Shown: positions 46,499 through 56,402 of the stretch, piece by piece | How positions within the stretch are numbered: the first letter of the stretch is position 1 | Layout: the number at the start of each line of letters is the position of its first letter | Assembly (NCBI GenBank): GCA_963573305.1 | Contig: OY754331.1 | Location: forward strand, 71,661,275-71,725,274 | Origin: Pyrrhosoma nymphula | Lineage: Eukaryota; Arthropoda; Insecta; Odonata; Coenagrionidae | Reading direction: 5' to 3' | Length of the DNA: 64,000 nucleotides | Notes under the pieces: generated by a model | Seen by the model: only the letters and a program-made list of their open reading frames with translations | Databases searched by the model: none | What the model was told of the DNA's origin: nothing | Made by a program: the position numbers and the translations under genes

Positions 46499-46532
46499 CA
46501 CGACCCGGGTTTCGTCGCCTCACGACATCATC

Positions 46533-46537
<5 letters not shown>
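46499..46537 (-). ncRNA. Hammerhead ribozyme-like motif with intact core
   Basis: Minus strand: core CTGATGA (46534-46528), exact for the consensus; one extra T; stem II GTCG/CGAC with loop TGAGG (46526-46514); GAAA (46513-46510); palindromic ACCCGGGT (46510-46503); C at the cleavage position (46502); then GTG. Helix I is weak (about 3 bp, TAC with GTG) because a TA microsatellite lies where its first strand should continue. It lies on the 3' side of the Penelope-like frame at 47 kb, on the same strand. Confidence 0.6.

Positions 46538-46569
<32 letters not shown>
46536..46569. repeat. TA microsatellite
   Basis: A pure TA tract of about 17 units lies between the hammerhead-like motif and the left inverted repeat of the Penelope-like fragment. 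Confidence 0.95.
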
Positions 46570-46570
<1 letters not shown>

Positions 46571-46608
46571 GAGTTCGTGGAAAATCACACACGCGATAAT
46601 TTAAATAA

Positions 46609-46652
46609 AAATAAACTTTGCCACAGGTGGGGCGGAAATAAATATAGAAACA
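46609..46652 (+). repeat. Left 44-bp inverted repeat of the Penelope-like fragment
   Basis: It contains CTTTGCCACAGGTGGGGCGG and is the perfect inverted copy of 47746-47789. At the other end of the element this sequence is coding, so here it is an inverted copy of coding sequence placed after the 3' flank. Confidence 0.95.
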
Positions 46653-46681
46653 CAAAAAGAAGAACACTCACACACTATACG

Positions 46682-46723
46682 TTCTGATATTTCGACAGCC
46701 GAAAAGCTGCCTTTCTCACAGAA
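46682..46723 (-). ncRNA. Hammerhead ribozyme-like motif with damaged core
   Basis: Minus strand: helix I TTCT (46723-46720) pairing with AGAA (46685-46682); core GTGAGAA (46719-46713); one extra A; stem II GGCAGC/GCTGTC (46711-46706 with 46699-46694); GAAA (46693-46690); palindrome ATAT (46690-46687); C (46686). The architecture matches the other copies, but the core differs from CUGANGA at C3 and G8, so it is probably inactive. Confidence 0.5.
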
Positions 46724-46739
46724 GGAAGGATACAGAATG

Positions 46740-46986
46740 ATGGATAGGCATGGGACAAGGGGTAGAGTGAGGTAGGAGGAGAGGGAGGAGAAAGGGGTAA
46801 GAAAGGGGAGAAGAGGGGGGGCGGGAGGGGGTCAGAAGAGGAGAGCGGGGTGAGGGGGGGGAGAAGAGGGGAAGAGGCGGGAGAGGGTCGGAGAAGGAAG
46901 GGATGTGGGAGGGAGGAAAGGGGAGGGGCGGGAGGGGATAAAAGGAGGAGAAAGGGGAGAGGAGAAGGGGAGAAGGGAGGTAGGGG
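46740..46986 (-). other. Purine-rich 3' flank of the Penelope-like fragment
   Basis: A G/A-rich tract on the plus strand (CT-rich in the sense of the element) directly follows the stop codon of the Penelope-like frame. Plus-strand frames over it are artefacts. Confidence 0.6.
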
Positions 46987-47782
46987 TCAGTGAGCCCGAT
47001 TTAATCCGGGGGGATTATAGGCAGAATAAAGCCAGATACAAGCCAATTCTAATGTACGTAATTGAAGGGGAGAGGCAGAGGGAGGGAGGGAAGACAATAT
47101 GCCTGCTCGGAAACATTTGTCAAAACTGACATTGTGGGAGGAAGCATGGACCGGGACGGGGAAGGAGGCATTGGGCGAGGACGGCTTACAACTGGCTCGG
47201 TGGCCGGTCAATCTAACACTTAAGGCGTTAGTGGTGAGACCAATGTAATAGGAACCGCAAAGGTTGCAAAGGAGGATGTACACAATGTTGTGGGAAGTGC
47301 ATGACCGAGAGGGGACGGAAGGAAGTGGGTGGGAGAGGAATTTAGCGGGGAGGGGGTCGGTAATAAGAATAGGGCACGTTTTGCATCTCGCGCGATGGCA
47401 GGGGTTGGGTGGGGTTTTAGAGCTAATATAGGGTTTAGTCAGCGGTTTGGTGGTTTTTAGGATGCTGGAGAGGTTAGGGGGACGCCTGAAGGTGAGAGAG
47501 GGACATTTGGGGAATGTGTTTTTGGTGGTGAGATTATCAGAGAGGAGTGGGAAAAGGTTTTTAATGATTTTTTTTAGGGCATGGACGCCTGGGAAGTAGG
47601 TGGTGCAGAGGGAGAGGTTGTAATTCTCCTTATTTTGGGTTGGTTTAGGAGGAAAGGGTTTTTTGAGAATTCGTTTATTGAGAAGAGTCTCAGGATATCC
47701 TCGTCGGAGAAGGGATTCGTGTAAAGAGGAAAGGAATTTATCATATGTTTCTATATTTATTTCCGCCCCACCTGTGGCAAAG

Positions 47783-47789
<7 letters not shown>
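46987..47789 (-). CDS. Penelope-like element protein, C-terminal linker and GIY-YIG endonuclease
   Basis: The minus-strand frame is open for 267 codons from 47789 to a stop at 46987. It has no start codon because the copy is 5'-truncated, so a methionine-based view shows only the last 98 codons. In order: a linker with PSLTFRRPPNLSSIL (the conserved F-R-R-P-x-N-L block of Penelope-like proteins), the cysteine motif CHRARCKTCPI, then the endonuclease VYILLCNLCGSYYIGLTTNA with an intact YIG, RLTGHR, and a tail with FPVPVHASSHNVSFD. GIY-YIG nucleases cut the target for insertion. The reverse transcriptase is missing. The intact frame suggests a fairly recent insertion. Known: Penelope-like architecture. 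Inferred: recency. Confidence 0.88.
47746..47789 (-). repeat. Right 44-bp inverted repeat of the Penelope-like fragment
   Basis: This is a perfect inverted match to 46609-46652. It forms the first codons of the truncated Penelope-like frame. Confidence 0.95.

Positions 47790-47829
<40 letters not shown>
47788..47829. repeat. TA microsatellite
   Basis: About 20 TA units directly abut the right inverted repeat, mirroring the TA tract on the other side. Confidence 0.95.
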
Positions 47830-47833
<4 letters not shown>

Positions 47834-48642
47834 TAAACTAAGTTATGCATCATTTCATTATAAAGGAATTTCACCAAGTTACTGCCGATACCATTATCTT
47901 TACCAAAAGGGTAATGCCAAATGCATAATGCTATTCCAACCGAACACAAGTTTAATATCATGCTAATGTATCTCGCCAACTCTTACAAAATAATCATGCT
48001 GTTCGAAAATAATAACAATCAGTGCAATTCCATCATGATATTCCCCATCATGTCACCCTTCACTTTAATAAAGCAATGTTCAGCAGTTTATTTGGTAAAT
48101 ATTTCATTTAAAAACTACTGTATTGAGATACGCTTTCATCATAGTCGCCCAGGTCAAAGAATTCACGAAATGAGCTAGCACAAACTTTTCTTAGAAGGTA
48201 ATCTACTCAGTTAGCAGATCTCAAGTCACTGATATACCAAGGCTCAAGCAAGAAGGTAAAAAGATTAAATGAAAAGTTAAAGAATAGCACTTGAATATTT
48301 TCTGTAGAGTTTCACATCTGGTAAGGTCGAGAAAGGAAGTGCTCACGATCGAACGCGCAAAGCGCCAGAAATCGATCCCCAATTTAATGGCTGAGGAAAA
48401 CCTAGGGCCATAAAATTTAAGCGTCGAGAACGGCATTTTAAGGCTCCGAGCCTATTAAAAGAGACACGGAGGAATGCCAGCCATTTGAGTGTGTCCCCAG
48501 ATCCAAAACCCTTTTAATAAGCTTTAACCCCACCACCCCATCCCTTTCGTTCCCCCAAATGCATTCCTCCTCCCCCCCCCCAACTCACCCCTAGTATCAT
48601 TTTATGCTTCACCCTCATCCCTTTATTTTGCAAACAAACGAA
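47830..48642. other. No gene seen
   Basis: AT-rich, then C-rich near 48530-48590; nothing recognised. Confidence 0.4.
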
Positions 48643-48757
48643 TGTCGACTACCGATACTCTTCGAAACAATGGGACGTTAATTTCGGAGACGAGATCTTG
48701 CGCGTTGCCCAGAGCTCGCAAAAGGAAATCCGTGAAATAAAAAGGGCAAAGATCTCC
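48643..48757 (-). repeat. Diverged duplicate pair, copy 1
   Basis: The block resembles 49315-49425 at roughly 70 percent by eye. The minus strand reads FTDFLLRALGNAQDLVSEIN then VPLFRRVS. The other copy encodes FADFLKHAG and INIPLFRRVS in the corresponding frame. The protein family is unknown. Confidence 0.65.
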
Positions 48758-49314
48758 TAGGTGGCAGCATTTCTTCACACTTTTTGCTACGTCATAAAGG
48801 AAATTGATTGCATTGATGTAGTGTAGATTAAATGATTGCAGAAACACATTCTCGAAAATTGCATGGAGGTCATACTTTTGTTGATACAATTATTGAGACA
48901 GACAGGGCGAAATACGAACAGCAAATTATGAAGTACGTCAAGGTGAGCAATCAAGAAGGAAGAAAGTGGTTTGTTGGAGAGAGAGGGAGAGAACGGAGAG
49001 GACAGCTGAAGCAAACCCATTCACGGATTGATCAATGCGGATAGTGATTATCACTATAATCTCTTCTCAACATTATAATTTTAATTTTTCAAACAATAAT
49101 GTTAATTTCTTCGCTAAATTAGGTTAAGATCAATCAATGCTATGTATCTTTCACCAATCTAATACTTTACATATTCGTAATCAGCGTATTAGTTTTTTCG
49201 GAACGTTGCAAGAAACACCTGTGGACAAAAGTTATTTTCTTTAAGTTTAATTTTACTGTTGATATCCCTGCCCTTCACTTTCATTTTCATTGGAAAATCG
49301 CGTTCGAAACAAAA
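48758..49314. other. No gene seen
   Basis: Sequence between the duplicate pair; no recognised feature. Confidence 0.4.
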
Positions 49315-49425
49315 CGACTCCCGGCTATCGATACTCTCCGAAATAATGGGATGTTAATTCGGGAGAAGTGAGTTTCCCCCGCATGCTTAAGAAAATCCGC
49401 GAAAGAGAAACGGAGAATGTTTCCC
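49315..49425 (-). repeat. Diverged duplicate pair, copy 2
   Basis: Partner of 48643-48757. Shared nucleotide landmarks are CGATACTCT, CGAAA.AATGGGA.GTTAAT and AAATCCG. It encodes RINIPLFRRVSIAGSRFV on the minus strand. Confidence 0.65.
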
Positions 49426-50370
49426 CTCCACCTCCTCCTCCAACACAGCGCCATTTCCGAGTGAGAGGGTGCCTTCCATGAAAGATAAAATCGAGGGGAC
49501 CTCCCTTTCACTCCATTTCCATACTTTCACTCCCGATCTCCCGGCTCCCAGCAGCTCCTCCTCCTCCTCTCCACACTATCTCCCTCCGTTCTCCCTCCTT
49601 TCATTAACCCTCTCCTGCACCACTCGTGGGGCTGACTCAGGGCTGCGACGACCTCTTCGACCGCTGACTTGTTAAATCTCTCCCCTATCACATCTCTTGC
49701 TCTTCCTTTCCTCTCTCTCCCTCCATCTCTCACCCAACTTCTCCCTATCTCTCCCTCCTACTCTCTTCAACTCTCTCGCAGCCTCCATCTCATCCCGGGC
49801 CGAATTTATATCCAAAATATCCATTCACAAGGATGCGACAAAATTTATTTTTGGGAAAGTACAAGATCAACCGGTCGATTACCTTAAAAAATAAACGAAA
49901 ACAAAGACGACGCGACGTTCGGAACAAGTAGTACTTGGTGTACAGTTCAGGTGTACAGTTCACGGCGAGAAAAACCTTCAGGAATTCACAGACGTAACTG
50001 CGAGATAAACCCCGATGTACGTCAGTTTTACGGAGACACCCGCCGAAGAGATACAAGAACGTGCAAAATTCGCAAAAAATATCACCCCAATGCAGACGAA
50101 AGACTTTTTTTTACCAAGTATTTCACAAATTCGTGTTGCTTCGTGTTTTCCTCAGCAGTTTCATGACACGGCTCTTGGTTGCTTCAGCGCATAAATATAT
50201 ACGCCGTGTACCGCATTCGCAAATCCAACAGTCGATTTCACAGATCTCTAATGAATCTAAATTACATCTTAGTCTTTCAATACAAGTTGATGTTTCACCC
50301 TTTACTTTGTCGAACCGAATCAAAAGGAAATTACGTATTTATTTTACAGTAAATTACTTTAAGGGGAATT
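49426..50370. other. No gene seen; pyrimidine-rich tract
   Basis: About 49490-49800 is CT-rich. The tract is followed by a short direct repeat of GGTGTACAGTTCA near 49937-49963. No gene could be supported. Confidence 0.4.
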
Positions 50371-50780
50371 AAGGGGAAAGGAATTTTTAGAAATTGAGAG
50401 TGTAGGGGTAGGCGGGGGGAGAAGATGGATGCAGGTCAAGACAATGGTAAGGTGATTTAGGTCATTTGTTGTCTCCCTCCACCCGCAGTTACGGGGACAA
50501 GGTAGGGAGGGGTGATGTCATATATTCAGGTTTTGGTCAAATGGTAGGAGATTTTAAATTTAATATTGTTCTGTTTAATAGCAAATTGCCCACAACCTGA
50601 AAGTGTAACATCACCTCCTCCCCTACTTTATCCCAGCAATCGTTCCTTTCTTTCCCCCATTCCAATGGCGAACTCCGGTTGGAGGGAGACAACAAACGGC
50701 ATGAATCACCCTACCATTACCTTGACCTCCATCCATCCTTTCCCCCCTACCCTATCAATTTCTCAAAAATCATTTCCCTT
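50371..50780. mobile_element. Foldback MITE, about 410 bp
   Basis: Arms at about 50371-50530 and 50596-50780 are inverted relatives with only about 65 bp between them. Shared blocks include AAGATGGATG (AGGATGGATG), GGAGGTCAAGG or its relative GCAGGTCAAGA, GGTGATT, and TTTGTTGTCTCCCTCCA. Divergence is moderate. A 130-codon frame over the right arm is a shadow. No target duplication was fixed. Confidence 0.85.
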
Positions 50781-51249
50781 CTTTTTAAAAATAAGTAATA
50801 TCTGCTGTTATTCGTTTTCTAAAATTCTGTTCCACCACATCCAGCCGAACACGGTTAACGACATTATAGGTGCCAAAACCATGGCTGGCGAAAATAAAAA
50901 AGTTTGGCATTTGCAAAGTGATATATCATTCCATGAATTTATCTTGTTTTTGGCGTGATTATCTATTTCTTCTACATGTAAACATTCATGTTAATCTACC
51001 ACAGTAATTCAGTACACCTCTTGAGCAGCAATGCAAAATGCAACACGGTGGAGTCTTTTGCATGAACCGGGTTAGGTTGAATCTACAAGAACACTGCATT
51101 TCTTTGTAGTTTAAGGTCAAAAATATAACCGGAACTCGGCGGCTTATCAGTTATGCCTTATGTGTTTGAAATATTATAATTTGAATAAATGTAAAAGTAT
51201 GAGACGTTTACGAATAAAAAAATCATTAAACTTGAAGAGAATCGAATTT
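50781..51249. other. No gene seen
   Basis: AT-rich sequence with no recognised feature. Confidence 0.4.
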
Positions 51250-51420
51250 AGGTCCCTCTATTTTGCGTATAGTGCTTAACTTATTAAGCCATGCACGTTG
51301 GGATATTTCATAGATTGAGTACTTGGAAAGAGAATTGTAGGAATTTGGGTTCAAATCCCTGTACAGGCAATCTTTGAATCTGAGAATTATTTTTACTTCG
51401 TTGAAGTGAATTTCACAGAT
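51250..51420 (+). mobile_element. tRNA-derived SINE-like sequence
   Basis: A strong B box, GGGTTCAAATCCCTG, lies at about 51347-51361. An A-box-like TAGTGCTTAACTTATTAAGCC lies about 75 bp upstream. No cloverleaf can be drawn. Confidence 0.6.
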
Positions 51421-54400
51421 TTTTCCGCAGTAGCTTGAAGATAATTGTAGTTTTCATCCGATTAGAACTTCGTAGCAAATATTTGGGCTTAGAAAACTGG
51501 AGGAAATGTTAATGGAGACGAAGAAACCCAATTTTCAGTTATTTCCATCATTTTCCACCTTTCGTTCAGAGTAACGATTTTACTAGTTCATCGAATGTAC
51601 TCACTACATCTCCTTTCACTTTCAAGATTGTCGATTGCGCGATATTTGCAATGAAACTATAATCTTAGTAAGCGAATAGTAGTTTCATTTTGTATTTCGT
51701 GCAGTTGAATAACCTCCATGTATCTAAGGATGGAAGTTAAACGAAACGGGTAATGGCAGTAAGTGTTACAAAGGCGAATAAACTAGATACAAAATTAAGC
51801 ACAGAGCCTTTGAGATAATGCAAAATAGTAAACAAATTTATAGTACAAAATAAGCCAGAGATGGGATCATGTCATAAGCAAAAAAGGTGTGGCCGTCGAG
51901 GGGCGGCCAACAAAGGAGAATGTGAGAACAAATGAGAAGGAGAATGCACTACATTTTGTAATTAGAGCATTACATACACATGTGGATTAGGCCTACTGGG
52001 ATACCATAAAAAAGCGCCACTTATTCTACCTCATGGCCGTGTGTAAATGGGATTTTTTGCCGATACGCGTGTTGGAGTAGACTTTGCGGCGCTCGTACGC
52101 TCAAACTTTTCATTTTACAAAACAAGTTAGTACATAAATTATAGGACATTTTCTCTAGTTAAATTTATCACCTAACTATTTTCATCGTAAAATGAGTAGG
52201 AAAGGAGATATTTCCAAAAACACTGTTTCTTGGCGCCATTTTTCCAATATGGCGGTGCGAGCGTCAAAAATACGACGTGAAAAGTAAAAAATCGAAAAGA
52301 ACACGTCCATATCTATAAAAATACCAATTTTCAAAACTCCTGGAAAACTTTCTAGGTAATCCCCTTTTTGAGCACCAAATGACTGTACTAATGAGTGCGT
52401 TGTTCTGTAGTGCCTCTCCTCACTTGGCTATAGTTAAAGGCACCTACATCTACTTGAGTACTGAGGCATAGTGCGTACAAGCACTCACAAGCAGGCTCTC
52501 TCGTCTCCTCAATCGCTCCCTCCGTCCGGGAGTCTGTTGTCGCGTGGCGCTAGAATTTCGCGAGACTACCCCCCATCCATAAGAAGTGTTCCTCTTCAAA
52601 ATATCCTACGACTCCTTCTCCCTTCTCTCCTCATCCAATTCCTTAGTCTACAATTCCCAAATGAACATTCTCGACATTAGAAAATACAAGTTCCTAAGTT
52701 CGGCAGCTGGCTGTCTCTCTAGATATAGTCTAAAGGCCACGAATCGTCGGGTAACATCCAATCACGCGGAGTGCATCTGATAAATATAATTAGTCAAATA
52801 CAGACTAGCAAATCACGAGGTAAACTAAATTATAACTTTAAAGTTCAGTTATAGCATTGATTTTTCCCAGTTACGATCATATTAACAAGCAAGTTAATCC
52901 TTGAAACGTGCTGATGTTAAAATTTCACTTGAGCAGTATCACATTGCGTATATAAAAATGCAGAACAACAGGAATGGTTTCCATGTCAGAAGACCGGATT
53001 CCAGCAATGTGACCCAATGAATTTATAGGAATTAAAACTACCTAATGACATTCATCACTAGAATTTTACTCTCCCTCCTTTTGTATCCACCTACTCGCTC
53101 ATTATAAAGGGTTACTTTTTTTTAAACTGATCGACCGAGAAAAAAATACAAAAGCAAAGAATATTAAAAAAAAGATAAATTTTCGTCAAGTGAAAATTCC
53201 GCAAAACAGATTCAAAAATCGCTGAATATATTGGTAGTAAACGAGTTGAATTGAACTTTCTAGAAAAATTTATAAAATGCTTAGATATCGGAGTAGATCC
53301 TACTCCATCAACAATCACAAAACATTGTCCACTTGAAATGTAAATTGAAACGCACCAAACCAAAACTATTTCCCCGAAACGAAAAAGAGAACGTTAGGTA
53401 AGTTATAAAAACATTTCCTTTGCAAACAACAGGAGCTTTGGACGTAATTTCTCTCACAGAAAATATTTTTCCCGAAAAAAAGCAACGTATTTCACATTAA
53501 ATCTACACTGCTATATCTCTGGTGAATGTGAAAGCACGGAGGATCACACTTCATCTACGGAATAATAACACTTTCGGCATAAGGATGAGAGGAGGGAAGT
53601 TTCAATGAGAATCAGTACCTACTTTCATCTCTTCACGAAATCGGTTAACTGCTCCAGCCCGCTTTTGAAAAGGCATTCCCTTCTCATTCCATTCCACTGC
53701 TGCTTCACCCAAGAAACCAAGGAATAGGGCTGTGCGATTCTCCGCATCATTGCGCTTCTCCAACGCACTCCAATCCCTTTTCTCCCGAACCTCAACCGCA
53801 CGTCTTCCGAGTTGCTTTCATGAGCACATCCAAACTAGCATGCAGGACCAGAATCCCAATCAAAGTCGTTGCAGCAGGAGAAAGGTACTCAACTGCCGTA
53901 AAATTTCTTCTTTCACTCTCTCTCACCGGGCGTTAAAATCAATGGGAGTGTTACAGAGCATGGCCACTCCTGAATTCCGAGAATGGATATAGGTCTAGAG
54001 GCGGTCTATAGAGCACCCTTTTTATGGGAGGGACTCCGTCTCAGAGTAAGCCTCTTAGAAATAGCCTAACATAGAACCGGAAGCGACTAAATGATAATGC
54101 TGTAAGGGCTTGAATGGCGATGAATTAGCAGTTGAGGTTTGGTTTGGAGGTTGTTGCGAGGACAACATACGCAAGAAAAGTATGTTTTTTCGGAGATAAA
54201 GTTCTATGCTCGGATGAAAAGAGAATCCCGTATTATTTTAATAAACACACAGAGGTGAACCGATTACTAATTCATGTCTCATTATGTAAGTATGCTGACT
54301 AAAATATTTGATGAAAATGGGGAAAATATTACTCCAATAATAAGAACGCAATAATCAAGCAATATTTCAAAGGTATGTTTTGCACATAAAATTTAATTGA

Positions 54401-55419
54401 AACTAAAAAAGAGGATATTTTAACCACCAGCAAAGCACCAAGAGCAGCAAAAGACAATATTTAAAACGCTTAGAAAATTAACACACTAGGATAACATTGA
54501 GATCTTTAAGTTACAGGTACTTTTAAATTTCAAAAACTCTTTTATGAATAAGATCTAATAAATAAATATGCAACTACACTTGTTACTAATTTAGATGTGG
54601 CATGGTTATTTCATTTAGATCCACCAATCACTACTAACTTTTGATGCCCGATTTAGCCCAGCAACTTAATTACCTGCGGAGAGCAAACAAAATGCACGTT
54701 ACAAATTGGAGATAAACGCCGTGTTTACAAAAGTCTAACTTAATTAATTCCACCTGTTAATTAAATCACATACCTATACACGACAACATTGTAAATGTCA
54801 CGTATCCCGCAGCCATCTCACATAAAAAAGAAATTATTATCCGTTTCTACGTTTTACAATCTAATTGTTGATTCAACGTCACACATAATGCATTATTCTC
54901 TTCCCATCTTATATTAAAAAAATAATGTTTGTCTGTTCGTGTTTTATGCACTCCAATACCATTCATCCTATTGCGATGAAACTTTGGTGAATTGTTGTGC
55001 GCGTGCCCATTAAGGTTTCTAAATTATAAAAATGGCAATTTTTGGGGTTGTTTCTACCCCAATATTGTTAATATTTACTCCTATAAGAAAAGCATTGAAT
55101 TTGGTGAAGGTTTTTCTTTAATTGCTTCTTTAAATTACTTGCACTCAAGATATTGGATGGAAATTTGTATCCTAGAAAAAATAAAAGAATGCAGTATTAA
55201 ATTCTTTCATTCAATTTTCTTATACGCTTCGATTTTTGTCCATTTTGTGCATTTTTATCTCTGAAATCATTTTTTTCTTCCATTTCAACAATACAAAAAT
55301 TCCTTGGCAACCAGGTGTAAATACCATTTAATAGCGATTTCATGAATGGTTATTCACTCCTGCAGCATTTGAAGGCCAGGTTCAGTGACTAATTTGATAG
55401 TTGTAGTCAAACAGTATAG
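51421..55419. other. No gene seen; possible Helitron-associated flank near 54.9 kb
   Basis: No gene was recognised in these 4 kb. The stretch near 54925-55020 (TGTCTGTTCGTGTTTTATGC, then CCTATTGCGATGAAACTTTG) resembles conserved non-coding sequence that I associate with invertebrate transposons, but I cannot place it firmly. A 90-codon frame at 54992-55264 has no recognised family. Confidence 0.35.
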
Positions 55420-55548
55420 TTCCCCGTTCGACTTGCCTTCTCAATGACCATCAACAAGGCAAATCGCTTCAAGTGTGTGGATTAAATCTGGAAATCCATG
55501 CTTTTCACGTGGTCTATTATACGTTGCATGTTCACGAGTGGGATAGAC
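55420..55548 (+). pseudogene. Helitron Pif1-like helicase, extreme C-terminal fragment
   Basis: With frameshifts the plus strand reads FPVRLAFSMTINKA, QSLQVCGLNLE, CFSRGLLYVACSRVG and a stop. This is the last helicase motif region (T-I-N-K-A-Q-G-Q-S and Y-V-A-C-S-R-V) of Helitron RepHel proteins. It is immediately followed by a second, more N-terminal helicase piece in the same orientation, so the two come from different copies or from a rearranged one. Confidence 0.85.
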
Positions 55549-56402
55549 CTTAATACCAAATTCAACACCAGCTGATGAACTCAACGCTTGCCTCAAAGGG
55601 TCGCATCTTTGGAGACGTGCAGAAAGGTTAACGACTAATATGCGCGTAAATATGAATCGCAATGTGTCACCCATATTCTCAAAACAGCTGTTGGACATTG
55701 GTAATGGAAAAGTACCAGTTGATGTCGACACAAAATATATTTCAATTCCATTGAACTTTTGCGTCATTGTTCCATCGATTGAACAATTAATTCAGAACGT
55801 TTTTCCACAAATTTGTACCAATTAAAAAAATCACCAATGTCTTTGTGAATATGCTTTTTTGGCAGCAAAAAATACCGACGTCAATGCAATCAACTACGCC
55901 ATCCACGAAAAAGTTTCGGGCGAGTCTGTCCCCAACAAATCGATTGACAGCGTCACGAATGCGGAGGAGATTTTTAATTATCCAATTGCAATTTTAAATT
56001 CGTTGGATCTTTCTGGTGTACCACCGCACAAATTGTCACTCAAACTCGGTGCACCAATAAATATTTTGCCCAATATTTATGCACTACCATTGTGTAATTG
56101 AACCAGGCTCACTGTCAACAAACTGCCGCCAAACGTCATCGATGCGACAATTATAAATGGCAAGTCAAAAGGAGAATATGTGCTTATTCCACGTATTCCC
56201 ATCATTCCCACCAACATGCCATTTAATTTCAAACAGCTACAGTCCTCGTCCGCCTTGCATTTCCAATGACAATCAACATGGCACAAGGTCAATCGCTTCA
56301 AGTACGTGGATTAAATCTGGATAATCCATGCTTTTCACGTGGTCAATTTTATAAGCTGCATGCTCACGAGTGGGACAGCCAAAAAATGTATTCGAGTGGT
56401 AA
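55549..56402 (+). pseudogene. Helitron Pif1-like helicase, C-terminal half
   Basis: Helitrons move by rolling-circle replication using a Rep nuclease fused to a Pif1-family helicase. This copy starts at IPNSTPADELNACLKGSHLW and continues with IFSKQLLDIGNGKVPVD, AAKNTDVNAINY, NYPIAILNSLDLSGVPPHKL, LSLKLGAPI, INGKSKGEYVLIPRIPIIP, MTINMAQGQSLQVRGLNLDN and a final ACSRVGQPKNVFEW ending at 56402. Damage: stops at 55822 and about 56099, a frameshift near 56245 and another near 56350. The Rep domain and the ATP-binding Walker motifs are absent, so it is 5'-truncated. A CR1/Jockey-like LINE on the opposite strand directly adjoins its end. Confidence 0.9.
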
